A DNA stretch of 64,000 bases from G963665215 sp963665215 (GTDB lineage: Bacteria; Chloroflexota; Dehalococcoidia; Lucifugimonadales; CAUZJF01), in NCBI GenBank assembly GCA_963665215.2, contig CAXXWW010000017.1, forward strand, positions 186,001 to 250,000. The letters run 5' to 3'. The notes under the pieces are model-generated. The model made no database searches, was not told the DNA's origin, and was given only the letters and a program-made list of their open reading frames with translations. How positions within the stretch are numbered: position 1 is the first letter of the stretch; each line of letters begins with the position of its first letter. Shown here in pieces: positions 1-7,755 of the stretch. Made by a program: the position numbers and the translations under genes.

Positions 1-160
1 AGTCGGATCTGAGCGCCGACTTCGCCCTTCCCAGAAACCCCGTCACCTCCTCCTCCAGCAACTCCTGGATCAGCCTCTGGACCTGGCTTCGCACCCAATC
101 CTCCAACTGCTCCCACTCCGGCCTTGACTCCGACCTACTCTCAGTGCTTTCCTTCCTCAT
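1..160 (-). CDS. IS256-family transposase, N-terminal 53 residues (partial)
   Basis: The ATG at 160 opens the same reading frame as the intact transposase at 3001-4245 and runs off the left edge. It matches the intact copy (Gly at the VTGF position), unlike copy 3 which has Ala there. Mutator-type DDE transposase; no catalytic residue lies in this fragment. Whether it is functional depends on sequence outside the window. Confidence 0.9.
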   Translation of the reverse strand, partial: MRKESTESRSESRPEWEQLEDWVRSQVQRLIQELLEEEVTGFLGRAKSALRSD

Positions 161-253
161 GGGCGGTCTATCTCCTCTCTTGGGCCTCGAGCCCGTGTTG
201 TTCAGAGAGAGGGTACACCGCCTGACTGTTTACACACTTTTTGAAGATACCTC
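1..253 (-). mobile_element. IS256-family element, copy 1 (end only, cut by window edge)
   Basis: This is the transposase-5' end of the same element found complete at 2908-4275 and 12483-13851; the sequence is essentially identical over the shared 250 bp. The terminal inverted repeat ends at 253 (GATACCTC). The rest lies left of the window, so the target duplication cannot be checked; 254-261 (CAATTGAG) would be its inner copy. It reads leftward, opposite to copy 2. Confidence 0.93.
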
Positions 254-786
254 CAATTGAGACCAGACATCCGTAGCCGACGCCCCAACGCGAAAGCCCA
301 AATTGGGTAACCGAAGTACAGCCCCGCCAGTACGTGCAGAAGCATGCTCTTTGGCAGTATGGCAGAGGAGCGCCCCAGGTAGCGGACCATCACAAACCAG
401 GCCAAGACCACCAGGAATCCGACACTCACCATCCCTATCTGCTGATCGAATGGCAGCACGTTTACTACCAAAAGTACTTGGAGGACTATCACTGCGATCA
501 TCCCCGCTACTCCCAGCAGCAACGCAACCAGGCTTAGGGTCGGCCCGTGAGGTCGTAAGGCCTGGTGTAGTGCGACTGCGATAGGGAGCATGAGCCCATA
601 CTGGATGACCACGGCTATGTCGTTAAGCGTTCCCAGTGGTCCGATGAACGTCGTGAAGAAGGCCACCAGAAACAAAATGCCGAAGATGGATACGATCCCG
701 CTCGCGTAGGCGCACCACCCGGCCACACGGACAAGCTGCCTCGGCAGAGTGACACCTGGATGCGTTGCCTGACTCAGGTCTGTCAT
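202..786 (-). CDS. DUF4386-like integral membrane protein, C-terminus replaced by IS sequence
   Basis: The 194-residue frame starts at ATG 786 with an AGGAG Shine-Dalgarno 6 nt upstream. About five hydrophobic segments are visible (near residues 20-45, 55-72, 85-112, 118-135, 148-165), with a short charged N-terminus, resembling DUF4386-type membrane proteins of unknown function. Native coding sequence stops at the IS boundary (about 254). The last ~16 residues (YLQKVCKQSGGVPSL) are translated from the IS256 end, so the gene is truncated or fused. The next minus-strand gene upstream (839-1480) also encodes a membrane protein, so the two may form a unit. Function unknown. Confidence 0.6.
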   Translation of the reverse strand: MTDLSQATHPGVTLPRQLVRVAGWCAYASGIVSIFGILFLVAFFTTFIGPLGTLNDIAVVIQYGLMLPIAVALHQALRPHGPTLSLVALLLGVAGMIAVIVLQVLLVVNVLPFDQQIGMVSVGFLVVLAWFVMVRYLGRSSAILPKSMLLHVLAGLYFGYPIWAFALGRRLRMSGLNWRYLQKVCKQSGGVPSL

Positions 787-838
787 CGCGAACTCCTTTC
801 GGCTGTGTCAGCCCTGGCTTTTCGCCCACGTATCCGCT

Positions 839-1480
839 CTATATGAGGGCATCGCGACCGCGCGTGTGCCACAACTGGGCGAAGATCGTGAAGTGTGTGA
901 TGAGGACCAGCGGTACGACGAACATTGGCACCACCAGCAAGGGAAACGCGGTCAGCTCGACCATAGCGTCGGGATCGTCACCGAACAATATGAGGCGCTG
1001 GGCCGTGGCAAAGACCAGAATCATGTCCAGCAGCCCAATCAGGTTCCAAGTGAAGATGATGCGGCGCCGCATGGCCGTACGAGCGGACACCGCAAGTGCG
1101 AGGATCAAAGCGGATACCCCAACAATGATGTCGCCGACCCCGGCCGTGTCCGCAAACTCGGGTGGCAGTTCATCTCCGGACATAAGAAGGAACCCCGTGC
1201 CGATTCCCGCTCGCACGACGTGATAAAGGACTAGCCATCGAAGGTTGACGCCAAGCGCCCATGCGCGAAAGCTTGCAGACCTGGCAAAGGCTACCAGGAA
1301 CACCACCACCGGGCCCCAGACTAGCACTGGAGTGACAGCTAGCGGCGGGCTTTCAAGCACACCGGAGGCAGCAACGACAATCGCCGTGACCAGCCAGAAC
1401 GCCAGCACTACGAACACAATTGTAGACGGTGACGACGAACCCTCAGCCATTCGTCCGTCCCTGACTATTTCCTCTCTCAT
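839..1480 (-). CDS. Hypothetical multi-pass membrane protein
   Basis: I chose ATG 1480 because a GGAGG lies 7 nt upstream; the frame remains open further upstream but that part looks non-coding. The ~213-residue product has about six hydrophobic segments and a short polar N-terminus. No motif identifies an activity. It is followed 50 bp downstream by the DUF4386-like gene on the same strand and preceded by the HD-GYP/LuxR regulator, also on the same strand, so the three may be co-transcribed. I do not recognise the family and give it no function. Confidence 0.6.
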   Translation of the reverse strand: MREEIVRDGRMAEGSSSPSTIVFVVLAFWLVTAIVVAASGVLESPPLAVTPVLVWGPVVVFLVAFARSASFRAWALGVNLRWLVLYHVVRAGIGTGFLLMSGDELPPEFADTAGVGDIIVGVSALILALAVSARTAMRRRIIFTWNLIGLLDMILVFATAQRLILFGDDPDAMVELTAFPLLVVPMFVVPLVLITHFTIFAQLWHTRGRDALI

Positions 1481-1612
1481 GGGCGACCTCCACCTCCTCA
1501 TTTGCCAGCACAAACAGAACTGGTCAGTTGATAACCGGTATAGAGGAATCCTATAACGGGGTCGGCCCTTGCGCATCGGGCGATCGCCCGATTCTTGACG
1601 GAAGAAAGGACC

Positions 1613-2907
1613 TCACGGGGTGGAGGAGCGACTCCAAGCTAGGGCTGGGTCTGTAAGGAGCCCCTGTTCCATAGCAAAGAGCACAGCGGCAGCTCGGCTT
1701 GAGGAGCCGATCTTGCCGTAGATGTGTTCGAGATGGGTCCCTACCGTTTTCTCGCTGATAGTCAGGTGCCGGGCCATCCGACGTTTGGTGAGTCCTGTAG
1801 CTGCGACACGAAGTACATCAACTTCTCTGTCTGTGAGTCCCGCGGGCCACTCGCGCCTGAGAGATGCTTTCGGAATGGTCACGCCGGTTACCTGAGATAG
1901 AGCCTCGCAACACTCAGGGTCGAAGCGGGACCCGGTCTCTTCGCTCAACGTGCCGAGAGCTTCGTCCGTGTCCACCCCTGGGTGTCCCGGGCGTCCTTCG
2001 ACCAGTTCCTGGAATGCGTCGGCCAACGCCAGTATACGAGCACCGACAGGTATCCGAGAGCCGGACAGCCCACGATGGTAGCCCTGGCCATTCACCCATT
2101 CATGATGGGCCCCCGCGATGGTCGCAACAGGAAGCAGAGCCGGGACTCGTGAAAGTATGCGCTCAGTGTAGTGAGGATGGAGGCGCACCTGTTCCACCTC
2201 CCACTCCTCTAGAGCCCCTTCCTTCACCAGGATTCTGCCCGGAATGCCGACCTCACCGATGTCGTGGACCAGGGCTGCTCTCCGTATCATAGACACGGAC
2301 GATTGAGGGAGTCCCATCTTCTCGGCTACGGCGCCGGCAATGTCCGCTGTACTTCGCGCGTGTCCGGCTTTATGGGCCGTTTTCAGTTCGGCAAAGTCGG
2401 CAAAGACCAAAGCCACGTCCTCGATCCTCTCCTCACCTATTGATCTGGCAGGCGATTCCGGCTCCAACTCGAGGATGGTGTCCCATAGGTCCGGTGCCGA
2501 CAGTCCGGCCCAGAATAGGTCACTTCTGGATGCGCGCAAAAATCCATCCACGACCTCGGGATCGAACACCGTACCCCTCTTCCGGCGCGCTGCTTCTTCG
2601 GCCGCCTCGCGTCCCTCGGACTGGTAGAAACGCACGAGGACCATGCAAATATGCGTTATCCGAGCGATCAGCGGGATCTCGTCCCCGCGAAGACCTTGGG
2701 GACCCCTTCCGTCCCAACGCTCTAACCGACAGCGAAGCGCCTGACCTACCTGCCTGGACATTCCGAGGCGCGCAGCCAGTCGGGGTGCTACTTCGCACAC
2801 TCCTTGCATCTGCTCCTCCAGGTCTCCCCTTCCCCGCAGAATGTCCACTAGACGCAAGACCCTGGTGGGGATGGGCTCGTCAGCTGCGACGTAACGGAGC
2901 ATCCATT
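1613..2907 (-). pseudogene. HD-GYP / LuxR-type regulator, C-terminal part (split by IS256)
   Basis: This is the larger fragment of a regulator split by the IS at 2908-4275; the N-terminal fragment is 4276-4608. It carries an HD-GYP-type phosphohydrolase core: HD in ALVHDIGEVGIPGRIL, then HHE in GAHHEWVNGQGYHRG. The usual GYP triplet reads GYH here. A C-terminal LuxR-family helix-turn-helix follows (LTDREVDVLRVAATGLTKRR, then SEKTVGTHLEHIY). HD-GYP enzymes usually degrade cyclic di-GMP, and the LuxR domain suggests a DNA-binding output. The apparent TTG start of the remaining frame lies inside the IS terminal repeat. Removing the IS and one target copy restores one frame of about 539 residues running ...NILKWM-LRYVAADE... 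Confidence 0.85.
2900..2907. repeat. 8-bp target-site duplication, left copy (CATCCATT)
   Basis: Identical to 4276-4283. It directly flanks the IS256 copy at 2908-4275. Eight to nine bp is the usual IS256-family duplication, so this marks a simple insertion. Confidence 0.93.
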
Positions 2908-4275
2908 GAGGTATCTTCAAAAAGTGTGTAAACAGTCAGGCGGTGTACCCTCTCTCTGAACAACACGGGCTCGAGGCCCAAGAGAGGAGATAGACCGCCC
3001 ATGAGGAAGGAAAGCACTGAGAGTAGGTCGGAGTCAAGGCCGGAGTGGGAACAGTTGGAGGATTGGGTGCGAAGCCAGGTCCAGAGGCTGATCCAGGAGT
3101 TGCTGGAGGAGGAGGTGACGGGGTTTCTGGGAAGGGCGAAGTCGGCGCTCAGATCCGACTCGGACAACGATACCGGCTATCGGAACGGATACGGCAGAGC
3201 CCGGAGGCTTACGCTGAGTTCGGGAACGATACAGCTGAGGCGGCCGCGAGTCCGCGATACCGAGGAGCAGTTCGAGAGCCGGCTGCTGCCGCTGTTCGTC
3301 AACAGGACCAGGAAGGTTGCTGAGTTGATCCCCGAGCTGTACCTGCACGGTCTATCCGAAGGCGACTTCGATCTGGCTTTGCGGGGGCTGCTGGGAGAGG
3401 ACGCACCGGTATCGGCGAGCACGGTGGCCCGGTTGAAGGATAAGTGGAACGATGAGCTTGCCCAATGGCGCAGCCGGCCCCTCGATGACCTGGAAGTGGT
3501 CTACATGTGGGTGGATGGAGTCTACGTCAAGGCTGGTCTTGAGAAGGAGAAGGCGGCGGTACTGGTGGTGATGGCGGCCCTGAGCGACGGGAGCAAGGTG
3601 GTGGTGAGCGCTGTTCCCGGATACAGGGAGTCCACAGAGAACTGGTCCGAGGTGCTCAGGGACATCAAGCGCCGGGGCTTGAGCTGCCCGAGGCTGGTGG
3701 TTGGAGACGGACACCTGGGCATCTGGGGAGCTCTGCGCAACGTCTATCCGCAGGCGGCAGAGCAACGCTGCTGGAACCACAAGATCGTAAACGTGCTCGC
3801 CAAGCTTCCAAAGCGACAACAGGACCAGGCCAAGCTCATGCTGCGTACTATCCCCTACGCGCCGACTCGGACAGAGGCTGAGCGGCTCAGGACGGTGTTC
3901 ACCAGGTGGTGCGGCGACCATTCCTACGAGGCGGCCTCAGAGGCCTTGGAGCGGGACTGGGACCGCATGGTCACCTTCTATGACTTCCCAAAGGAGTACT
4001 GGGGGCACCTTCGCACGACGAACCCGGTAGAATCACCCTTCGCGGCCCTCAGGCTTCGGACCGATGCCGCCAAGCGCTACAAGAGGGTCGATCGGGCGAT
4101 AGCGGTGATCTGGAAAATGTTGATGGTCGCCGAACAGCGCTTCAGGCGTCTGAAGGCCCCTGAGTTGATCGAAGACGTCTATCTCGGTGCACAGTATGCG
4201 GATGGAATCGCCATTGAATCAACGGCTGAGAAGGTCGCCGCCTGATGTCGTTTACACACCTATTGACGTAACCTC
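2908..4275 (+). mobile_element. IS256-family element, copy 2 (intact, 1368 bp)
   Basis: The ends are imperfect inverted repeats: GAGGTATCTTCAAAAAGTGT at the left and, read inward from the right, GAGGTTACGTCAATAGGTGT, both followed by GTAAAC. The element is flanked by the direct repeat CATCCATT (2900-2907 and 4276-4283) and has a single intact transposase gene. It interrupts the HD-GYP/LuxR gene on the opposite strand. Near-identity to copies 1 and 3 suggests recent activity. Confidence 0.96.
3001..4245 (+). CDS. IS256-family (Mutator-type) transposase
   Basis: The 414-residue product is full length for IS256 transposases (about 400). The DDE catalytic core is visible: first Asp in VVYMWVDGVYVKAG, second Asp in LVVGDGHLGIWGAL, and the TTNPVESPFAALRLRT segment near the C-terminus that contains the catalytic Glu region. 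The ATG at 3001 follows AGGAGATAGACCGCCC and is shared by all three copies. It catalyses copy-and-paste movement of its own element. Being intact, it is the likely source of transposase for the frameshifted copy at 12483-13851. Confidence 0.97.
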   Translation: MRKESTESRSESRPEWEQLEDWVRSQVQRLIQELLEEEVTGFLGRAKSALRSDSDNDTGYRNGYGRARRLTLSSGTIQLRRPRVRDTEEQFESRLLPLFVNRTRKVAELIPELYLHGLSEGDFDLALRGLLGEDAPVSASTVARLKDKWNDELAQWRSRPLDDLEVVYMWVDGVYVKAGLEKEKAAVLVVMAALSDGSKVVVSAVPGYRESTENWSEVLRDIKRRGLSCPRLVVGDGHLGIWGALRNVYPQAAEQRCWNHKIVNVLAKLPKRQQDQAKLMLRTIPYAPTRTEAERLRTVFTRWCGDHSYEAASEALERDWDRMVTFYDFPKEYWGHLRTTNPVESPFAALRLRTDAAKRYKRVDRAIAVIWKMLMVAEQRFRRLKAPELIEDVYLGAQYADGIAIESTAEKVAA

Positions 4276-4283
4276 CATCCATT
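4276..4283. repeat. 8-bp target-site duplication, right copy (CATCCATT)
   Basis: Identical to 2900-2907, on the far side of IS256 copy 2. Confidence 0.93.
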
Positions 4284-4608
4284 TCAAGATGTTCACGGGT
4301 TTGGCGAGATCTCGAAGAAACAGATCACGGTGGGCCGCAAGCTCATCGCCGTGTATCAACGATGCAAAGAGGCTTGCTCCCGCCGTGCACCCAGCGTGCG
4401 CCAACAAGGCCGTGTGAAAAACGTCGGCCTCTTCCCGTTCAGGCTGCTTTAGCTCCTGAGCGATGCCCATGGCCATGTAACACATTCGGAGGACATCACC
4501 CATCGGCTGGCCTGCGCCCAGGTCTGTCGCGAGCGAGAACGCACTGAGAACTTCGGCTACTCGAATTGGGCCAAGTTGAAGCTCAGGCGCGGTCTCAGCG
4601 TGGGTCAT
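4276..4608 (-). pseudogene. HD-GYP / LuxR-type regulator, N-terminal part (split by IS256)
   Basis: ATG 4608 opens 111 native residues beginning MTHAETAPELQLGPIRVAEV, followed by LSAFSLATDLGAGQPMGDVL. This is the kind of N-terminal half that precedes HD-GYP/LuxR proteins. Translation then runs a few residues into the IS end (VTSIGV) and stops. The last native codons, NILKWM, join in frame with LRYVAADE in the fragment at 1613-2907 once the IS and one target duplicate are removed. The gene is therefore freshly interrupted and has not decayed. Confidence 0.85.
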
Positions 4609-5029
4609 TCGTCTTCCTTAAACACAGCAGTTTACTCTATTTTGTAGTTAGTATGCGGTTGGCGCAAGCTGCTTTCGCCCATCACCATCCCCCATAGCTC
4701 CCGAAACCGCCGACTGCAAGTGCCCCTCTTTGCCTTAGTGACCCCAATGGATTTTTGTGTCACCTAAATCAGGGAGGGTCGAGCTGCCAGTCCAATCTGC
4801 CATTATACAAGCGTGGGACAGCCCCACGCATGAAAACAAGTCAGCCCGTGGCCGGTGGGGGCAGCGGCGCTAGCGCCGGCAGAGAAGCTTGCCGTATACG
4901 ATGTCGCGGCCTGCCCGTGGGAGGCGAGCTCGGCTGACGAGCACCGCATGCCCTGAGTGCGGAGGCTGTTTTCCCGCGCTCCCCCTGCACTTGCCGAAGA
5001 GGCCTGTCCAAGGGTGGTATTGGCGCGCC
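4609..5029. other. Intergenic, no gene seen
   Basis: Open frames here are short, lack ribosome-binding sites and match nothing I recognise. This is the likely promoter region of the interrupted HD-GYP gene and the downstream end of the cupin at 5030-5359. Confidence 0.5.
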
Positions 5030-5359
5030 TTACTTGTATTCCTCACGTGGCGGGGAGAAAACGTCCAGGGCAAGGGCCCAGCCATCGCCACCGGTGAGCT
5101 TGTGCTCCACGCCGGGTGGAATCACGTAGGCGTCCCCAGGCTTCAATCGCCGCGTCTCACCGCCGATCATCATGTCGAATTCGCCCTGAAGGACTATTCC
5201 GCCCTGCTCGTGCTCGGAGTGCGTGTGGGCGGGAACTACGGCGTGCGGCGCATTCTCGACGATGCTTATCATGAGCTTGTCACCCCACATGGTGCGTATG
5301 GTTATGCCAGGCGCTATCTCCCTGCGCTCCAGCTTCGACGAGTCGATGAAATACGGCAT
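5030..5359 (-). CDS. Cupin-domain protein
   Basis: The 109-residue single-domain cupin has motif 1 around VPAHTHSEHEQGGIVLQGEF (metal-binding His, His and Glu) and motif 2 around PGDAYVIPPGVEHKL (His). The start ATG at 5359 has GGAGGG about 9 nt upstream. Small cupins like this bind a metal and act as dioxygenases, isomerases or binding proteins. The sequence does not show which, and no neighbouring pathway gene helps. The gene stands alone, with a repeat element upstream. Confidence 0.8.
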   Translation of the reverse strand: MPYFIDSSKLERREIAPGITIRTMWGDKLMISIVENAPHAVVPAHTHSEHEQGGIVLQGEFDMMIGGETRRLKPGDAYVIPPGVEHKLTGGDGWALALDVFSPPREEYK

Positions 5360-5479
5360 CTAATCTCCCTCCTGGTATTTTATTAAAACCTCACGCTAAT
5401 AGAGAAACCACCTGAACATCAGACAAATCAGGCGGAGTCGCCTTGTACCGTCAGGCCTTATCTGGTGAGAAAAGCGCGG

Positions 5480-5602
5480 GGTTATTGTCATTCTGAACGG
5501 AGTGAAGAATCCAAGGCGCATGGCCTCCTTGGCGCCGCGCCTTAGACCCTTCGCGGAGTCTATCCTGAGCCTAGCCGAAGGGCTCAGGGTGACAGTACTT
5601 CC
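5480..5602. repeat. Dispersed palindromic intergenic repeat (REP/MITE-like)
   Basis: A ~120-bp unit starting TCATTCTGAACGGAGTGAAG and ending with GAAGGGCTCAGGGTGACAG. It contains arms GACCCTTCGCGGAGTC and CCTGAGCCTAGCCGAAGG that fold back. Shorter relatives with the CTTCGAC-(A/G)-AGCTCAGG core occur at 7024, 15258, 31985, 32869 and 41889. Non-coding. Confidence 0.7.
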
Positions 5603-5727
5603 AACCTTGGACACCAGAATACGACGCTACCATTGTACGAAGTCTATGTGATTTCTCCATAAGTAGATCCTCAGTATCCACCGATAATTTCACTCCCACC
5701 TCGCCACGGGCGGACGAGGGGTCTGTC

Positions 5728-6684
5728 CTAACTCAACGTTGATCCGCCGCCTGGCTGGGACACGGCCCTGGCCCTGTTGTGGGCCACCGTGAGGCACGCG
5801 GCTATAAACTCGTTCCCCGGAGTAGGCACCCCGAGCTCCCCGCCCAACCTGGCGACGGCGCCGTTGAGGACGTCTACCTCCAGACGGTTGCCCCTCTGAA
5901 GGTCTGTGAGCATCGACGAGATCGCCCCCTCTCGAGTTTTTTGGAAATAGGCCATCGTTCTATCGACATGGTCGGGGTCCACATCGACCCCTTTCGCCCT
6001 GGCGACAGCCTCGACCTCCCGCATTATCCTCAACGTCAGGTCACTAGCCTCCGGAGTGCTCGTTATCTCGGCCATGGGCGCCCTGGTCATGCAGATCATT
6101 CCGCTCCAGGCGCAAATGTAGATGAGCTTCTTCCAGAGCTCCTCGGCCACGTTGGATGACAGGCGGACGTCGATGCCCGCGTCCTTCATGGCGTCGCGGA
6201 CAGCCACGGCCATCGGCGTGTGCCGTCCGTCCTGCTCGCCGAACACGATGTTGCACTTGTCCCCCACCTCGGCCACGACTCCCGGTTCCGTGCGGACCGC
6301 GTCGATATATGTGACACCCAGCAAGACCTTGTCCGCGCCGAAGGCGTCCGCCAACCGGTCTCCGCTGCCTATGCCGTTCTGTAGCGTCAGCACCTTGGTG
6401 TCCGCGCCGACCGTGGGCGCCATCGTCGCTATCGCCCCGGCGTTGTCATAGCCCTTGACGCAGTAGAGGACCAGTTCCGCCTCCAACGACGGGTCGGGCC
6501 TGTCGGTCGCCGCAGGGCGAATAGTGAAGTCTCCGGAGGCGACGCTCTCGATACGCAGGCCGCGCCCGCGTATGGCATCCAGGTGCTCGCCCCGCGCGAC
6601 AAGCGTCACCTCGTTTCCGGCCCTGTGAAGTACCGCGCCAAAATAGCCCCCTACCCCACCTGAGCCCATCACCATTACCTTCAC
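5728..6684 (-). CDS. Ketopantoate reductase-like (PanE/ApbA family) NADPH-dependent oxidoreductase
   Basis: The N-terminal Rossmann motif GSGGVGGYFGAVL lies directly after the start I prefer, GTG 6684, which has GGAG 7 nt upstream; the longer frame to 6774 adds 30 residues with no family match. Family features follow: LQNGIGSGDRL, the substrate-binding Lys/Asn segment SSNVAEELWKKLIYICAWSG, and the C-terminal SMLTDLQRGNRLEVDVLNG. Length (~318) fits the family. The family reduces 2-dehydropantoate to pantoate for coenzyme A, but many paralogues act on other 2-oxo acids. No panB or panC is adjacent, so the substrate is uncertain. Confidence 0.88.
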   Translation of the reverse strand: MKVMVMGSGGVGGYFGAVLHRAGNEVTLVARGEHLDAIRGRGLRIESVASGDFTIRPAATDRPDPSLEAELVLYCVKGYDNAGAIATMAPTVGADTKVLTLQNGIGSGDRLADAFGADKVLLGVTYIDAVRTEPGVVAEVGDKCNIVFGEQDGRHTPMAVAVRDAMKDAGIDVRLSSNVAEELWKKLIYICAWSGMICMTRAPMAEITSTPEASDLTLRIMREVEAVARAKGVDVDPDHVDRTMAYFQKTREGAISSMLTDLQRGNRLEVDVLNGAVARLGGELGVPTPGNEFIAACLTVAHNRARAVSQPGGGSTLS

Positions 6685-7215
6685 ATCTGCACTCCGTTCG
6701 CGATCGCAGACAACCGTCTCAAGCCGGCCCCGGATACATGACAGCATCATATCTCGGAAAGCCGCCTCCCGCAATTGAGGGCCAAGCCGGGGTCGTTTGA
6801 TGTCCGAGGCTCATCTCCGGGCTCGCCGTCCTCTACTGCCGCTCGCTAGTACAGGGTACCAGTGAGATTTGGCGCAAGCGTCGCTCGTCCCGCTGTCCGC
6901 CGCGGGCGACAATCGACACCGTGCGAACGCTCGCGGGGACATTACAGGATAAGGAGCCCCAAGAATGGGCCAGCGGCGTCAGACGATGAGCCATGGGCCG
7001 GCAGCGGGTCCGGGGCATGGGTTCTTCGATTGTCTCAACCCGTGCTCGCCCTTCGACGAGCTCCCCTCGATACGGGGCCGCAGGCCCCTACTCGGGGCGA
7101 ACGGAAAAACACCGATGATGGTGAGTACGCCGGAGGCGGTATCGAACCATCGTGGAGAGCCCGACGGACCATTGACGGGCGAGCAGTTTGGAGCCACCGC
7201 CCGAAGGCCGCCCCG
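6685..7215. other. Intergenic region with a palindromic repeat
   Basis: No convincing gene. From about 7024 a CGCCCTTCGACGAGCTCCCC-type arm is followed by GGGGCCGCAGGCCCC, itself a palindrome. This is a variant of the dispersed repeat seen elsewhere in the window. The rest shows nothing I can name. Confidence 0.5.
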
Positions 7216-7521
7216 TTAGCCCTTGATCTCGATGAGGACGTTCCTGAAGCGGCCAGCGGTGTGGTTGAGAACCCGGTGCACCCCGTGCTCGCCGTGGTAG
7301 CGCCAGTCCCCCACTACTGATGAGCCGGCCTCCGTCGATCCGTCCTCGTACTCCACCGTAAGCCCGCCGCCCTCCACCACCACCGTGACGTAGTCCCGCT
7401 GGTGGTAATGCCAGGCGCTTGCTTCGCCGGGCTCCACGACCAGATTCCAGACCTTCACCCGCTCATTCTCAAAGAGCACAACAGTTGCGATGTCTCCGAG
7501 AGGCTCTTCGTTCCTTGGCAC
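7216..7521 (-). CDS. Cupin-domain protein
   Basis: The 101-residue single cupin starts at GTG 7521 with AGGAGG 6 nt upstream. It has HYHQRDYVTVVVEGG (motif 1, metal-binding histidines) and GEHGVHRVLNHTAGRFR (motif 2). The N-terminal phrase VVLFENERVKVWNLVVEPGE is typical of small cupins annotated only as cupin domain-containing. Substrate unknown. It lies downstream of the interrupted radC on the same strand. Confidence 0.8.
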   Translation of the reverse strand: MPRNEEPLGDIATVVLFENERVKVWNLVVEPGEASAWHYHQRDYVTVVVEGGGLTVEYEDGSTEAGSSVVGDWRYHGEHGVHRVLNHTAGRFRNVLIEIKG

Positions 7522-7581
7522 AGTCCACCTCCTGTGAATACCGTCTCACGGGCTCGCAGCCCCGGACCCAAACGCGCCGGC

Positions 7582-7755
7582 CTACTGGGCAGCGGCACCG
7601 CCCGCATCGCCGAAACCCAGGCCCTTCTCCTTCAGGCTGACGTACCCCTGTCCGCCGATGATTATGTGGTCCAGCAGCTCGATGTCCAGCATCTCCGCGC
7701 CCGAGGCGATACTCCTGGTCACCAGCACGTCGTCCGCGCTGGGCGCCGGGTCACC
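7582..7755 (-). pseudogene. radC: RadC/JAB-domain protein, C-terminal part (split by IS481-like element)
   Basis: The fragment reads GDPAPSADDVLVTRSIASG then DIELLDHIIIGGQGYVSLKE. This is the end of the RadC JAMM metalloprotease-like domain, including the Asp of the S-x7-D motif region. The matching N-terminal part is at 9041-9607. The first six codons of the open frame here (MSPVYT) are IS sequence. Joining the two native parts is in frame and gives HNHPFLAGDPAPS against the usual HNHPSGDP. Confidence 0.85.

Noticed and set aside
254..2907. Composite transposon bounded by IS256 copies 1 and 2
   Set aside because: Copy 2 has its own perfect 8-bp duplication inside a single gene, showing an independent insertion; no outer duplication linking the two can be seen.
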